A stretch of DNA of 64,000 nt from an uncultured Bacteroidia bacterium (GTDB lineage: Bacteria > Bacteroidota > Bacteroidia > Bacteroidales > UBA932): contig CADAAA010000003.1 in NCBI GenBank assembly GCA_902785785.1, positions 124,001 through 188,000 on the forward strand, given 5' to 3'. Of this stretch, positions 19,339 through 27,199 are shown in pieces. Within the stretch, counting starts at the first letter, position 1. Each line of letters opens with the position of its first letter. The position numbers and the translations under genes were made by a program. The notes beneath the pieces were generated by a model, which did no database searches, was not told the origin of the DNA, and saw only the letters and a program-made list of their open reading frames with translations.

Positions 19339-22032
19339 ATGAAAAGACCTGGACTCATCATTTCGCTGGCGGCGTGCGTTGTGCTGCCCGCCATCGTGCT
19401 AGTGTGCTGCAGCGGCCCCGGCCGCAAGTCGCTGCCTTGCGACATTTACAAGGCCGGGGGCACGCCCTGCGTTACCGCCCACAGTACCACGCGCCTGCTC
19501 TACTCGAAATACCACGGGCCCCTGTACCGCGTGCAGCGTGACTCCGACGGGCAGACCCTCGACATCGGCGCCGACGCGTCGGGCTATGCCGACGCCGCCG
19601 CGCAGGACCGGTTCCTGGAGGGAACCTTGGGCCGCATAACGGTCATATTCGACCAGTCCGGAATGGGCAATGACCTTGTCCAGGCGTCGCCCGGCACGTT
19701 CCTCGGGCCGGACGACGGCGGCTTCAACGCCTTGCCGATCGCCGACATGGCCCCTGTCCTGCTGGACGGTCACAAGGTCTACGGCGCGTACATCATGCCG
19801 GGCATGGGCTTCCGTTGCAACAACGCCCGCGGCCTGGCCATTGATGACGAGCCTGAAGGCATGTATTACGTCATCGACGGCATGCATTACGACAGCGGCT
19901 GTTGCTTCGACTACGGCAACTCCTCCACCAACGGCCGAGCCGTCGGTACCGGCACCATGGAGACCACCTACTACGGCACCGCTACGGCCTGGGGCAGCGG
20001 CAACGGCGAAGGCCCCTGGATCATGTCCGACATGGAGGCCGGCCTGTTCTCCGGCTACAATGCCAAGAAGAACGACGTCCCGTCCATCACCGACTGGGAC
20101 TTCGTGTCTGTCTTCGTCAACGGCGGAGGCGGCAATAAATGGGACCTCCGCGGAGGTGACGCCCAAAAGGATTCGCTCATCACATTCTACAGCGGAGTCC
20201 GCCCCCACACCCCGGAAAGCGACGCCTACTACCCGATGCACAAGAAGGGAGGCATGCTCCTTGGCAACGGCGGTGACAACGGCAACGGCTCGGCCGGCAC
20301 CTTCTTCGAGGGTGTCATGACCTTCGGCTATCCCACCGACGAGGCCATCAACAAGGTCCAGGAGGGCATCGCCGCCGCCGGATACCGCAGGTATCCTCTC
20401 AGCGTCTCGCGCCTCACCTCCTTTGCGCCGGGCTCCGGCTCTGACGTGACTGTAGCATTTACCAATACCACCGGGAAGAAGCTTAACGGTTTGACTATCA
20501 GTGCGGAGCTGCCGGAAGGCTGGACGCTCGACGGCAAGGGCGACGCGTCGTCGTCGCTGGGCGCCGGGGCGAATACCTCCAAGGTATTCACCGTCACGGC
20601 GCCGGCGGCCCGCTCCGCGGGCTTCATCCGCTTCACCGCCAAATGGAAGGGCGGTGAAGCTTCGCTCGTCGAGCGCGTGCGCAGCGTCGAGCCCGTCAAG
20701 ATCAACGAAGTCGGCATCCCCTCTGCGGTCGGAAGGACTGCGTTCGTCGAGCTCTATAATTCGGGCTCGGACGCTGCCGACCTCTCCGGCGTGGACGTCG
20801 TCATCCGCAGGAGCGGATGGACGCCTGTCAAGGCCTTTACTTTCCCGAAGGGAACTATCGTCAAGCCCGGCGAGTTCGTCACCCTCGAGCAGGGCGCCTC
20901 GGCCGTTACGGCCCCGGCCGCCAAGGGCAGCAGCGAGGTCAACCTCCTGTATGACCTCGCCGCGCTCGACAGGATAGAGATCGACGGCTCGCAGTACGGC
21001 ATCGCCCAGCGCGGCACGCCTGCCGGCGAATTCACCACCGTCTTCACTCCCGTATCCACAGGCCCCTGGATGAACATCCCGGCCGGTGCGACCAACATCC
21101 CCGTCACCTCCACAGAGGGCTTCACGAAAGGGGAGAAGATGGGCATTGGCCTCGGCGGCAACTACGAGGTCGTCACCGTGACGGAGGTCGGTACCCCGTC
21201 CACCCAGAGCACCCTGATGCAGGCCGCCAAGGCCGGTGATACTCAGCTGGTTATCGAGGTTACGCGTAACCTCGTCCCGGGCTCCAAGGTCACCGTCAAC
21301 ACCGGCGACCGCGTGGAGGTCGTGACCGTCAAGGAGCTCGTTAAAGCCTCCGACCCGCCGGCGCCGCGCCGCTTCGGCCAGCCGCAGGTCCCGCACGAGC
21401 CCGGCATCATCGAGCTGACGGAGCCTTTGAAGAAGGATCACGCCGTCAGCGTCGATGTCTCCTGCCCGGGCACGGGCGTATCGTTCGAGCCCGCGACGGG
21501 CTTCGCCCACATCAGTGGCGAAGCCGTCCAGCCCCTCGGCGCGCCGTACAAGCTCGATGCGCCGCTTAAGGCCGACGTCGCCGCCTACCAGGCGGTCGGC
21601 CTGCCCGCAGGCATCGAGGTCGTGCGCGACATCCTGCGCCTGATCGTCGGCAAGGACGACTCCTCCGTCCGCTTCGGGCTGGGCTACGCCCCGTCCCTCA
21701 CGGCTGGCTCCGTCGCCCTCGTCGACCCGGCCACGGGCGCAGTCCTGGACGCCATAGTCTACGGCTCGCAGCAGAGCAGCTCCAGCGCCAACGGCACCAT
21801 CGCCAGCCCTGAACTCGCCACCCTTGAGGGCGTCCAGGACGGCGGCGGCTGCATCGCCGTGCTGCCGCAGGCGAGGCGGCCCTTCGGGCCCGCCGGCGCC
21901 GCCGCCCCGCCCGTCCTCTACCGCAGCCTCGTCCGCTTCCCGGACGGCGCAGACACCGACATGCTCTGCAAGGATTTCCGGCTCACCGGCCTTCCTACCC
22001 CCGGCTCCGCCAACTCGGTAGAAGTAGAATAA
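19339..22032 (+). CDS. GH54 alpha-L-arabinofuranosidase, multidomain lipoprotein
   Basis: 897 residues with a lipobox-like LVCC (Cys23/24). Residues about 33-350 closely resemble fungal AbfB catalytic domains: CDIYKAGGTPCVTAHSTTR, DQSGMGNDL, HYDSGCCFDYGN with the rare CC disulfide, WIMSDME (nucleophile Glu233) and GGDNGNG (acid Asp313), then AGTFFEGVMTFGYP. Instead of the fungal CBM42, it continues with a NEW3/NPCBM-associated-like domain (about 355-450), a lamin-tail-like domain (KINEVGIP, FVELYNSGSDAADLSGVDVV) and two repeated beta segments. It should remove arabinofuranose. It ends the operon; a terminator follows. Characterised GH54 enzymes are mainly fungal, so origin by transfer is plausible. 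Confidence 0.9.
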   Translation: MKRPGLIISLAACVVLPAIVLVCCSGPGRKSLPCDIYKAGGTPCVTAHSTTRLLYSKYHGPLYRVQRDSDGQTLDIGADASGYADAAAQDRFLEGTLGRITVIFDQSGMGNDLVQASPGTFLGPDDGGFNALPIADMAPVLLDGHKVYGAYIMPGMGFRCNNARGLAIDDEPEGMYYVIDGMHYDSGCCFDYGNSSTNGRAVGTGTMETTYYGTATAWGSGNGEGPWIMSDMEAGLFSGYNAKKNDVPSITDWDFVSVFVNGGGGNKWDLRGGDAQKDSLITFYSGVRPHTPESDAYYPMHKKGGMLLGNGGDNGNGSAGTFFEGVMTFGYPTDEAINKVQEGIAAAGYRRYPLSVSRLTSFAPGSGSDVTVAFTNTTGKKLNGLTISAELPEGWTLDGKGDASSSLGAGANTSKVFTVTAPAARSAGFIRFTAKWKGGEASLVERVRSVEPVKINEVGIPSAVGRTAFVELYNSGSDAADLSGVDVVIRRSGWTPVKAFTFPKGTIVKPGEFVTLEQGASAVTAPAAKGSSEVNLLYDLAALDRIEIDGSQYGIAQRGTPAGEFTTVFTPVSTGPWMNIPAGATNIPVTSTEGFTKGEKMGIGLGGNYEVVTVTEVGTPSTQSTLMQAAKAGDTQLVIEVTRNLVPGSKVTVNTGDRVEVVTVKELVKASDPPAPRRFGQPQVPHEPGIIELTEPLKKDHAVSVDVSCPGTGVSFEPATGFAHISGEAVQPLGAPYKLDAPLKADVAAYQAVGLPAGIEVVRDILRLIVGKDDSSVRFGLGYAPSLTAGSVALVDPATGAVLDAIVYGSQQSSSSANGTIASPELATLEGVQDGGGCIAVLPQARRPFGPAGAAAPPVLYRSLVRFPDGADTDMLCKDFRLTGLPTPGSANSVEVE

Positions 22033-22048
22033 TTATCCTGATTATACT

Positions 22049-22092
22049 GCGTCTCCGGTCCCAAAAGGGCTGGAGACGCTTTTCGTTTGTTT
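22049..22092 (+). terminator. Terminator of the PUL operon
   Basis: GCGTCTCC (22049-22056) pairs with GGAGACGC (22072-22079), followed by TTTTCGTTTGTTT. It lies 17 bases after the GH54 stop and before the sod promoter. Confidence 0.8.
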
Positions 22093-22116
22093 AACAACAA
22101 ATAATTAATATATTTG
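22086..22116 (+). promoter_or_regulatory. sod promoter, full -33/-7 consensus
   Basis: TTTG at 22086-22089, then 19 nt, then TATATTTG at 22109-22116: an exact Bacteroidetes housekeeping promoter. The leader to the sod ATG would be about 85 nt and contains a hairpin AAGACCC/GGGTCTT at 22130-22149. Confidence 0.75.
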
Positions 22117-22205
22117 TATTTTAATGGAAAAGACCCCTTATAGGGTCTTCCCGGCCGTGCTTTCCCACAAGGGGAGCAGAGGCGAAGCCATTTAAATTCC
22201 CGACC

Positions 22206-22790
22206 ATGTTCACACTTATCAACCTCCCCTATGCGGACAATGCGCTGGAGCCCGTGATCAGCGCCCGTACCATCAGCTTCCATCACGGCAAGCACCTCCA
22301 GGCCTACGTCGACAACCTGAACAAACTCCTCCCCGGCACCCCCTGGGAAGGCCTCCCGCTGGACGAGATCGTCAAGCAGTCTGACGGCGCCGTCTTCAAC
22401 AACGCCGGCCAGATCCTCAACCACAACATGTACTTCACGCAGTTCGCCCCCAGCCCGGCATCGCCGGACCAGGCCGGCAAACTCGTTAAGCAAATCGTCA
22501 AACAGTGGGGCACCCTCGACGCCTTCAAGGACGACTTCATCGCCAAGGGCGTCGGGCTCTTCGGCTCCGGCTGGGTCTGGCTCGCCGCCGCCCCCGACGG
22601 CTCCCTCGCCATCACCCAGGAGCCCGGCGCCGGCAACCCCCTCACCAAGGGCCTCCGCCCCATCCTCACCTTCGACGTCTGGGAGCACGCCTACTACCTC
22701 GACTTCCAGAACCGCCGCGCCGCCCAGCTCCAGGCCCTCTGGCCCCTCGTCGACTGGGCCGTGCTGGAAGAAAGGTGCGTAAACCGTTAG
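22206..22790 (+). CDS. sodB: Superoxide dismutase [Fe/Mn]
   Basis: 194-residue cytoplasmic superoxide dismutase. Metal ligands are His26 (SFHHGKH), His73 (LNHNMYF), Asp156 and His160 (DVWEHAYYLDF). Gln69 in NAGQILNH occupies the position of the second-sphere glutamine of iron enzymes, so an Fe or cambialistic form is likely; metal use cannot be proven from sequence. Length and motifs are standard. It is a single-gene unit behind its own consensus promoter. Confidence 0.93.
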   Translation: MFTLINLPYADNALEPVISARTISFHHGKHLQAYVDNLNKLLPGTPWEGLPLDEIVKQSDGAVFNNAGQILNHNMYFTQFAPSPASPDQAGKLVKQIVKQWGTLDAFKDDFIAKGVGLFGSGWVWLAAAPDGSLAITQEPGAGNPLTKGLRPILTFDVWEHAYYLDFQNRRAAQLQALWPLVDWAVLEERCVNR

Positions 22791-22807
22791 TTTTTAACGT
22801 ATATTAT

Positions 22808-22847
22808 GAACAAGTTTTGGAAAAGTGTAAACTTGTTCGTATTTTTG
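22808..22847 (+). promoter_or_regulatory. AAA ATPase promoter with overlapping palindromic operator
   Basis: TTTG (22816-22819), 20 nt, TATTTTTG (22840-22847): full consensus. A perfect 10-bp inverted repeat GAACAAGTTT (22808-22817) / AAACTTGTTC (22829-22838) covers the -33 box and spacer. A dimeric repressor or autoregulator could bind it; it could also fold as DNA or RNA. The gene starts 25 bases downstream. Confidence 0.7.
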
Positions 22848-22872
22848 CAGTGATTTTTTAACGGAATCCATC

Positions 22873-24201
22873 ATGCTTCTTAGGTTTGTTGTCAAGAATC
22901 TTTACTCTTTCAAGGACGAGACCGAGTTCAACTTATTCCCAAGCAGTAGAGCCACGCATCATCTTCATCATAAGATTAAGTGCGGTCATGCTGAGGCGTT
23001 GAGATTCAGTGCCATATATGGTGCCAACGGTGCAGGGAAGAGCAACTTGGTCAAGGCTCTTACTGATCTCAGAAGTTTTGTGTCCCGTGGAAGTATTATT
23101 GGCAATCTCTTCCAGTACTATAAGTTCCAGCTTGCGAAGGAGTGCATTAATGAACCTGTCTCAATGGCAATAGAATTCAGCTATGAGAGTACGGTTTTCT
23201 ACTATTCCGTCGAGTTTGAGACCGACAGGGTCAACTATGAATCCCTTTCAGTCTCCGAAGGAGAGAAGGATAAGCTTGTCTTTGAGAGAAAGAGTAATGG
23301 TACTCAAACGATTTCTTTTGGTAAAGAGTACATGAAGAACAAAAAGAATGTGTTCTTTTCCAACGTTCTTGAAGAGAAGCTTTTGAATAAGGAGTCCCTT
23401 CTTCTGAGTTTCATGGCGGTCAATTATCCGGATGAGATAAAGGAAATAAAAGAAGCTTACTCCTGGTTCATCGATAAGCTCGTTATAGTACAATCGGATG
23501 GGCTGAAAGGTTTGACAATCGCCCATTTCCTGGATGTCAATGCCGATATGATGAAACTCCTTCAGGATCTTCTGCCAGGGATGAAGACCGGCATCTCGAG
23601 CCTGTCTATTGTCCCGACTGTGATGGATGAGGACAAAATACCTCAAGATTGGGTCAAGGAGTTAAAAGCAACGCCAGGTACGGCCCGCGTCATCCCGAGC
23701 AACTATGATTCCAGAATCACAGCCTCTATCATATATGAGAATGGCAGGATAGTACTGAAGGAGTTGCAGCCTTTCCATCAGCTTAGTGATGGGTCGACAG
23801 TAAAGATGCCGATTAATTTTGAGTCAGATGGTACGATCCGGCTGATAGAGTATACTCCTGTAATCTATCTCGTCCTTAACCAGGACTGTACAGTGCTTAT
23901 TGACGAGGTAGAGCGCAGCCTCCATCCAATCTTGATCAAGGAGATCATTACTAAGCTCTCGGAGAGCGAGACCGCCAAGGGACAGCTTGTTTTCACTACC
24001 CATGAGTCCTGCCTGCTGGATCAGGATATACTGCGCCCGGATGAGATTTGGTTCGCACAAAAGGATCAAGACCAGGCAACCCAGTTTTACCCGCTCAGCG
24101 ACTTCAATATCCACAAAACCGCAAACATTGAGAATGGCTACCTGAACGGCCGTTATGGTGGCATTCCTTTTCTGTCGAACTTGAAAGACTTACACTGGTA
24201 G
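22873..24201 (+). CDS. AAA/ABC-type ATPase (AAA_15/RloC-like)
   Basis: 442-residue SMC/ABC-like ATPase. Walker A GANGAGKSN (50-58), an ESDGTIRLI segment at the place of the ABC signature, Walker B TVLIDEVERSLHP (Asp344, Glu345) and H-loop TTHES (His377). The N-terminus LRFVVKNLYSFKDETEFNL is typical of single-ATPase defence proteins. Such ATPases often stand beside an RloB-type nuclease or act in abortive infection; here no nuclease gene follows, only a decayed capE-like gene. A palindrome-bearing promoter precedes it. The function in this strain is open; a phage-defence role is inference from family context. Confidence 0.8.
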   Translation: MLLRFVVKNLYSFKDETEFNLFPSSRATHHLHHKIKCGHAEALRFSAIYGANGAGKSNLVKALTDLRSFVSRGSIIGNLFQYYKFQLAKECINEPVSMAIEFSYESTVFYYSVEFETDRVNYESLSVSEGEKDKLVFERKSNGTQTISFGKEYMKNKKNVFFSNVLEEKLLNKESLLLSFMAVNYPDEIKEIKEAYSWFIDKLVIVQSDGLKGLTIAHFLDVNADMMKLLQDLLPGMKTGISSLSIVPTVMDEDKIPQDWVKELKATPGTARVIPSNYDSRITASIIYENGRIVLKELQPFHQLSDGSTVKMPINFESDGTIRLIEYTPVIYLVLNQDCTVLIDEVERSLHPILIKEIITKLSESETAKGQLVFTTHESCLLDQDILRPDEIWFAQKDQDQATQFYPLSDFNIHKTANIENGYLNGRYGGIPFLSNLKDLHW

Positions 24202-24222
24202 AATGATCATACCAATAACCAA

Positions 24223-24497
24223 ATGTCAGTTTTCAAAGGCAAGACTCTTATGATTATAGGAGGAACTGGCAGTCTCGGTAACGTTGTACAGCGTAGGTCC
24301 CTGGACAGTGACGTCAATGAGATCCCAGCAGCATCATCCGCTACATAGAATACTACAAGTACTTTACCGAAGGGAATGAAAATGTATCCAGGATTCATGA
24401 TAACTACAGTCACAACACTATTCGTATAGACGTTGATGGAATAATAGAGCTTCTCTTCCTGAAGTTCCGCTTCATTTGTGAAGACCTTGGCTTCTAG
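24223..24497 (+). pseudogene. Remnant of a CapE/CapD-like UDP-sugar dehydratase
   Basis: At 24223 a frame begins MSVFKGKTLMIIGGTGSLGN, then after a drift RSLDSDVNEI, matching the N-terminus of polysaccharide dehydratases of the CapE/FlaA1 type (MSxFK-KTLxITGGTGSFGN). In another frame 24325-24497 encodes RYIEYYKYFTEGNENVSRIH and NYSHNTIRIDVDGIIELLF before a stop, resembling the end of the same family. About 800-900 bases of the middle are missing and the frames differ. So this is a deleted, frameshifted copy and marks an older edge of the polysaccharide locus. Confidence 0.55.
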
Positions 24498-24559
24498 ACT
24501 AGGGCGAAGAGAAAGGACATTAGGAGCAAATAGGTTTCAAGACTAAAACCAGTATTAAT

Positions 24560-24982
24560 ATGTCTAAGATAGAAGATAATATCGTCCCAATCAAAATTGC
24601 TTATTTGGCAGAGTTTATAGCTGAAAAGAAGCGAATCTCACTTCAAGATGCCTTGACTTACATCTACTCTAATCCAATGTCTGAAGAACTCTACGATGAG
24701 AGAGCCAAGTGGTGGTATCTTGATACGGAATCGTTGTATAACGAGTTCGAAAAGAGACGTAAAACTGCTTCCAAAGGAGTTGAATTCCGGGCATTTGAGT
24801 TTTATGTATATTGTCTCGAACAATTCGCTAAAAGAACAGGCTTGACAAGCCTGCAAGTAATGGCTTTATTCGATCGATATGGAGCAGATGATTATATTCT
24901 GGACAACTATGATTTACTTCATACTCAAGGAATAGGGCTTGTATTGGACGATGTTGAACACTTTATCGATAATAGAAGATGA
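24560..24982 (+). CDS. DUF3791-domain protein, candidate antitoxin or partner
   Basis: 140 residues in two parts. Residues about 75-138 (FEFYVYCLEQFAKRTGLTSL, DDYILDNYDLLHTQG) resemble DUF3791. The N-terminal 70 residues (IAYLAEFIAEKKRISLQDAL, MSEELYDERAKWWYLDTESL) form a second small helical domain often found with it. The stop overlaps the start of the DUF3990 gene by 4 bases. DUF3791 and DUF3990 genes commonly travel together in Bacteroidales. A toxin-antitoxin role is my inference from the pairing and size. Confidence 0.7.
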   Translation: MSKIEDNIVPIKIAYLAEFIAEKKRISLQDALTYIYSNPMSEELYDERAKWWYLDTESLYNEFEKRRKTASKGVEFRAFEFYVYCLEQFAKRTGLTSLQVMALFDRYGADDYILDNYDLLHTQGIGLVLDDVEHFIDNRR

Positions 24983-25461
24983 GATTGTATCACGGATCAA
25001 CAGTTGAGGTGCGAAGACCGGTGATTTCCCGGGGACGTCCTAATACGGATTTCGGGAAAGGTTTCTATGCAACGACAAGCTATGAGCAAGCGGAGAGGTG
25101 GGCTCACATCCGGCAACAGCGGGACAAAACAGCAAAAGCTGTTGTGTCGATATACGAATTTGAAGATGCATTGTTGGATGATGAACGATTCTCAGTCCGC
25201 CGTTTTTCTGGTGTAGATTCGGAGTGGTTGCACTTCATCGTTGGCTGCAGAAAGCAAAAGATTCATCACGACTTCGACATGGTAATGGGGCCTGTTGCAA
25301 ATGATAGGCTCTATCTCACAATCAACATGTATGAGAACGGAGAATTGAGTGAAGAAGCAGCTATTATTCAATTAAAGTCATATAAACTCTTTGATCAATT
25401 GTCTTTTCATAAGAAAGATGCCTTGAGGTTATTGAGGTTTGTGGAGTCGGTGGAAGTTTAA
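24979..25461 (+). CDS. DUF3990 protein, ADP-ribosyltransferase-like
   Basis: 160 residues. The start RLYHGS (His5), then DFGKGFYATTSYEQAERWA (Tyr30), is the hallmark of DUF3990, which belongs to the ADP-ribosyltransferase fold; the pattern fits the H-Y of H-Y-[EQ]. The late segment LSEEAAIIQLKSYKLFDQLSFHKKDAL matches the family end. Translationally coupled to the DUF3791 gene. If active it would modify a cytoplasmic target, with DUF3791 as a likely neutraliser. The activity is not shown by sequence alone. Confidence 0.75.
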   Translation: MRLYHGSTVEVRRPVISRGRPNTDFGKGFYATTSYEQAERWAHIRQQRDKTAKAVVSIYEFEDALLDDERFSVRRFSGVDSEWLHFIVGCRKQKIHHDFDMVMGPVANDRLYLTINMYENGELSEEAAIIQLKSYKLFDQLSFHKKDALRLLRFVESVEV

Positions 25462-25545
25462 TCCTTCTGCTTGATGAATAAGCTGGGATCTAGTTGAAAA
25501 CCAATGAGTTGTAAATCAATAGGCTTAGAAAAGAAAGATGGATTG

Positions 25546-25827
25546 GAGCGTGAAAAGGGCGAAAATGAGCACGGGAAGCACATATTAGACGAGAATGTGC
25601 TCAAAAAAGGCAAATAAGAGCATGAAAAGCACAAAAACCGCAAGTTTGTGCTGAAAAAGGGGCTAAATCCGCACGGAGGAGGTGAGAATGAGAAATCGGT
25701 GCGGGAAAAAGGCAGAAAGCCGCACGGATGGCATAATTTAAGCGAGTGCGTGCTCAAAAACGGGCAAACCGAGCACGAAAAGCACAAAAACAGCGAGAAT
25801 GTGCTTGAAAAGGGCGGAAACGAGCAC
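25546..25827. repeat. 51-bp hairpin array B
   Basis: Six units start at 25546, 25597, 25648, 25699, 25750 and 25801, an exact 51-bp period. Each is a 27-bp hairpin (GTGCTC...GAGCAC or variants) plus a 24-bp linker. The unit at 25699 has GTGCGG...CCGCAC, a compensatory change. The first unit is degenerate. About 80 bases before it and 40 after it, to the flanking genes, hold nothing recognised. Confidence 0.88.
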
Positions 25828-25868
25828 GGCGAACAAAGAGGATTAAGGAAAGAATAAAATCATCATCC

Positions 25869-26858
25869 ATGATAAAAGTCATCACATACGGAACATACGA
25901 CCTGCTGCATCAGGGGCATATCAACCTGCTGCGGAGGGCGAAAGAGTTGGGTGATTACCTGATCGTCGGGGTTACGAGTGACACGTTCGACCAGGGTCGT
26001 GGGAAACTCAACACCAGGAACAATGTCTTGGAACGCGTTGAGGCCGTGAAAGCGACGGGGTATGCAGACGAAGTCATCATCGAGGACTATGTGGGTCAGA
26101 AGATAGATGATATCCAGAAATACGATGTCGATATCTTCGCCATCGGCTCGGACTGGGTAGGGAAGTTCGACTACTTGAACGAGTACTGTAAGGTAGTCTA
26201 TCTTCCGCGTACGGAAGGCATTTCGAGTACTCAACTTCGCGAACAGACGCAGGATACCTATCGCATCGGAATCATCGGCTCCGGCCGCATCGCGCGCCGC
26301 TTCGTGCCCGAGTCGAAGATTGTCAGCGGAGCTGAGGTCGTCTCGGTCCTCAACCCCGATGCGGCCGGAGCAGAGGCCTTCGCCCGAGAATTCGGGCTTC
26401 AGGCCCATACCGCGTTCGACCCCTTCATAGAAGGCGTCGACGCGGTCTATATCGCTTCCCCGCACCCCACTCACTACGAGTACGCCAAGCGTGCCCTCGA
26501 GGCCGGCAAGCATGTTCTCTGCGAGATCCCGCTTGTCCTCTCGGGCACCGAGGCCCGCGAGCTCTACGACCTCGCGGAGCGCAACAAACTCGTCCTCCTC
26601 GAAGCCAGCAAAACAGCGTTCTGCCCGGCTTTCAACCATCTTGTCACCTTGGTCAAGAGCGGAGTCATCGGTGACGTCGTGGACGTCAAAGCCTCCCTCT
26701 CCAAGATGGTCGCCCCGCCCACGCGCGAGCTCGATCCCGCCCAGGCGGGCGGAGCCATGAACGAGCACGCGCCGCTCACCCTTCTCGCCATCATCAAACT
26801 CCTTGGCCGCGACTACACCTGGCAGTCACCGACACGCATGGCGCGGATCTGCGCCTAA
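25869..26858 (+). CDS. Glycerol-3-phosphate cytidylyltransferase fused to truncated Gfo/Idh/MocA
   Basis: 329 residues. Residues 1-130 are TagD/TarD-like: VITYGTYDLLHQGHINLLRRAK with HQGH as the nucleotidyl-transfer motif and EGISSTQLRE. Residues about 132-315 are the NAD-binding half of a Gfo/Idh/MocA oxidoreductase: IGIIGSGRIARRFV, ASPHPTHYEYAKRALEAGKHVLCEIPL. Full Gfo/Idh domains need about 140 more residues, but the frame ends in SPTRMARICA where hairpin array C begins. So the oxidoreductase half is truncated and may be inactive. It would make CDP-glycerol or a CDP-polyol for a surface polymer; the exact substrate is unknown. Confidence 0.75.
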   Translation: MIKVITYGTYDLLHQGHINLLRRAKELGDYLIVGVTSDTFDQGRGKLNTRNNVLERVEAVKATGYADEVIIEDYVGQKIDDIQKYDVDIFAIGSDWVGKFDYLNEYCKVVYLPRTEGISSTQLREQTQDTYRIGIIGSGRIARRFVPESKIVSGAEVVSVLNPDAAGAEAFAREFGLQAHTAFDPFIEGVDAVYIASPHPTHYEYAKRALEAGKHVLCEIPLVLSGTEARELYDLAERNKLVLLEASKTAFCPAFNHLVTLVKSGVIGDVVDVKASLSKMVAPPTRELDPAQAGGAMNEHAPLTLLAIIKLLGRDYTWQSPTRMARICA

Positions 26859-26867
26859 GGGCGGCCG

Positions 26868-27098
26868 GTGCTCAGAATGGGCCGAACCGAGCACCGGAGG
26901 CAGGGGGAAAGGCAGTCGGTGCTCAAGAGGGGCCGAATCGAGCACGAGAGACACGAAATAGACCAGCCCGTGCTCAAAAGCGCCCGAATCGAGCACAGGG
27001 AGCACAAGAATCGCGAGTTTGTGCTGAAAAAGGGGCAAAATCCGCACGGAGGAGGTGAGAATGAGGAATCGGTGCGGGAAAAGGCCGGAAAGTCGCAC
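26868..27098. repeat. 51-bp hairpin array C
   Basis: Units start at 26868, 26919, 26970, 27021 and 27072, each a 27-bp hairpin plus a 24-bp linker. Three stems are GTGCTC/GAGCAC and the last is GTGCG/CGCAC. The fourth and fifth units are nearly identical to 25648-25728 of array B, so the arrays are related and bracket the TagD fusion gene. Confidence 0.88.
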
Positions 27099-27114
27099 GA
27101 CAGACCTAGAGTAA

Positions 27115-27198
27115 GGGGACCAATATGGACAGTACCTCCTCCTCGTCATTGACGAACAGAAAGAGAGGACCAATAGTGATACTTTGACTCACAATTAG
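27115..27198 (+). pseudogene. Remnant of rfbA 3' end
   Basis: In frame from 27115 the DNA encodes GDQYGQYLLLVIDEQKERTN and then SDTLTHN before a stop at 27196. GxYGxYLxxVID resembles the C-terminus of glucose-1-phosphate thymidylyltransferase (RfbA/RmlA), and rfbC starts 2 bases later as in rml operons. The rest of rfbA is gone; hairpin array C lies directly upstream. Confidence 0.5.
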
Positions 27199-27199
27199 A

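Noticed and set aside
19399-21510. 703-codon open frame antisense to the GH54 gene
   Set aside because: GC-rich codon bias keeps the opposite strand open; the translation is rich in Asp/Gly/Arg/Val and matches nothing, whereas the plus strand has clear GH54 motifs.
25546-25827. Hairpin arrays with regular period as CRISPR arrays
   Set aside because: The 24-bp linkers are themselves similar between units and the hairpin part varies; no leader or cas genes are present. The same holds for the other arrays.
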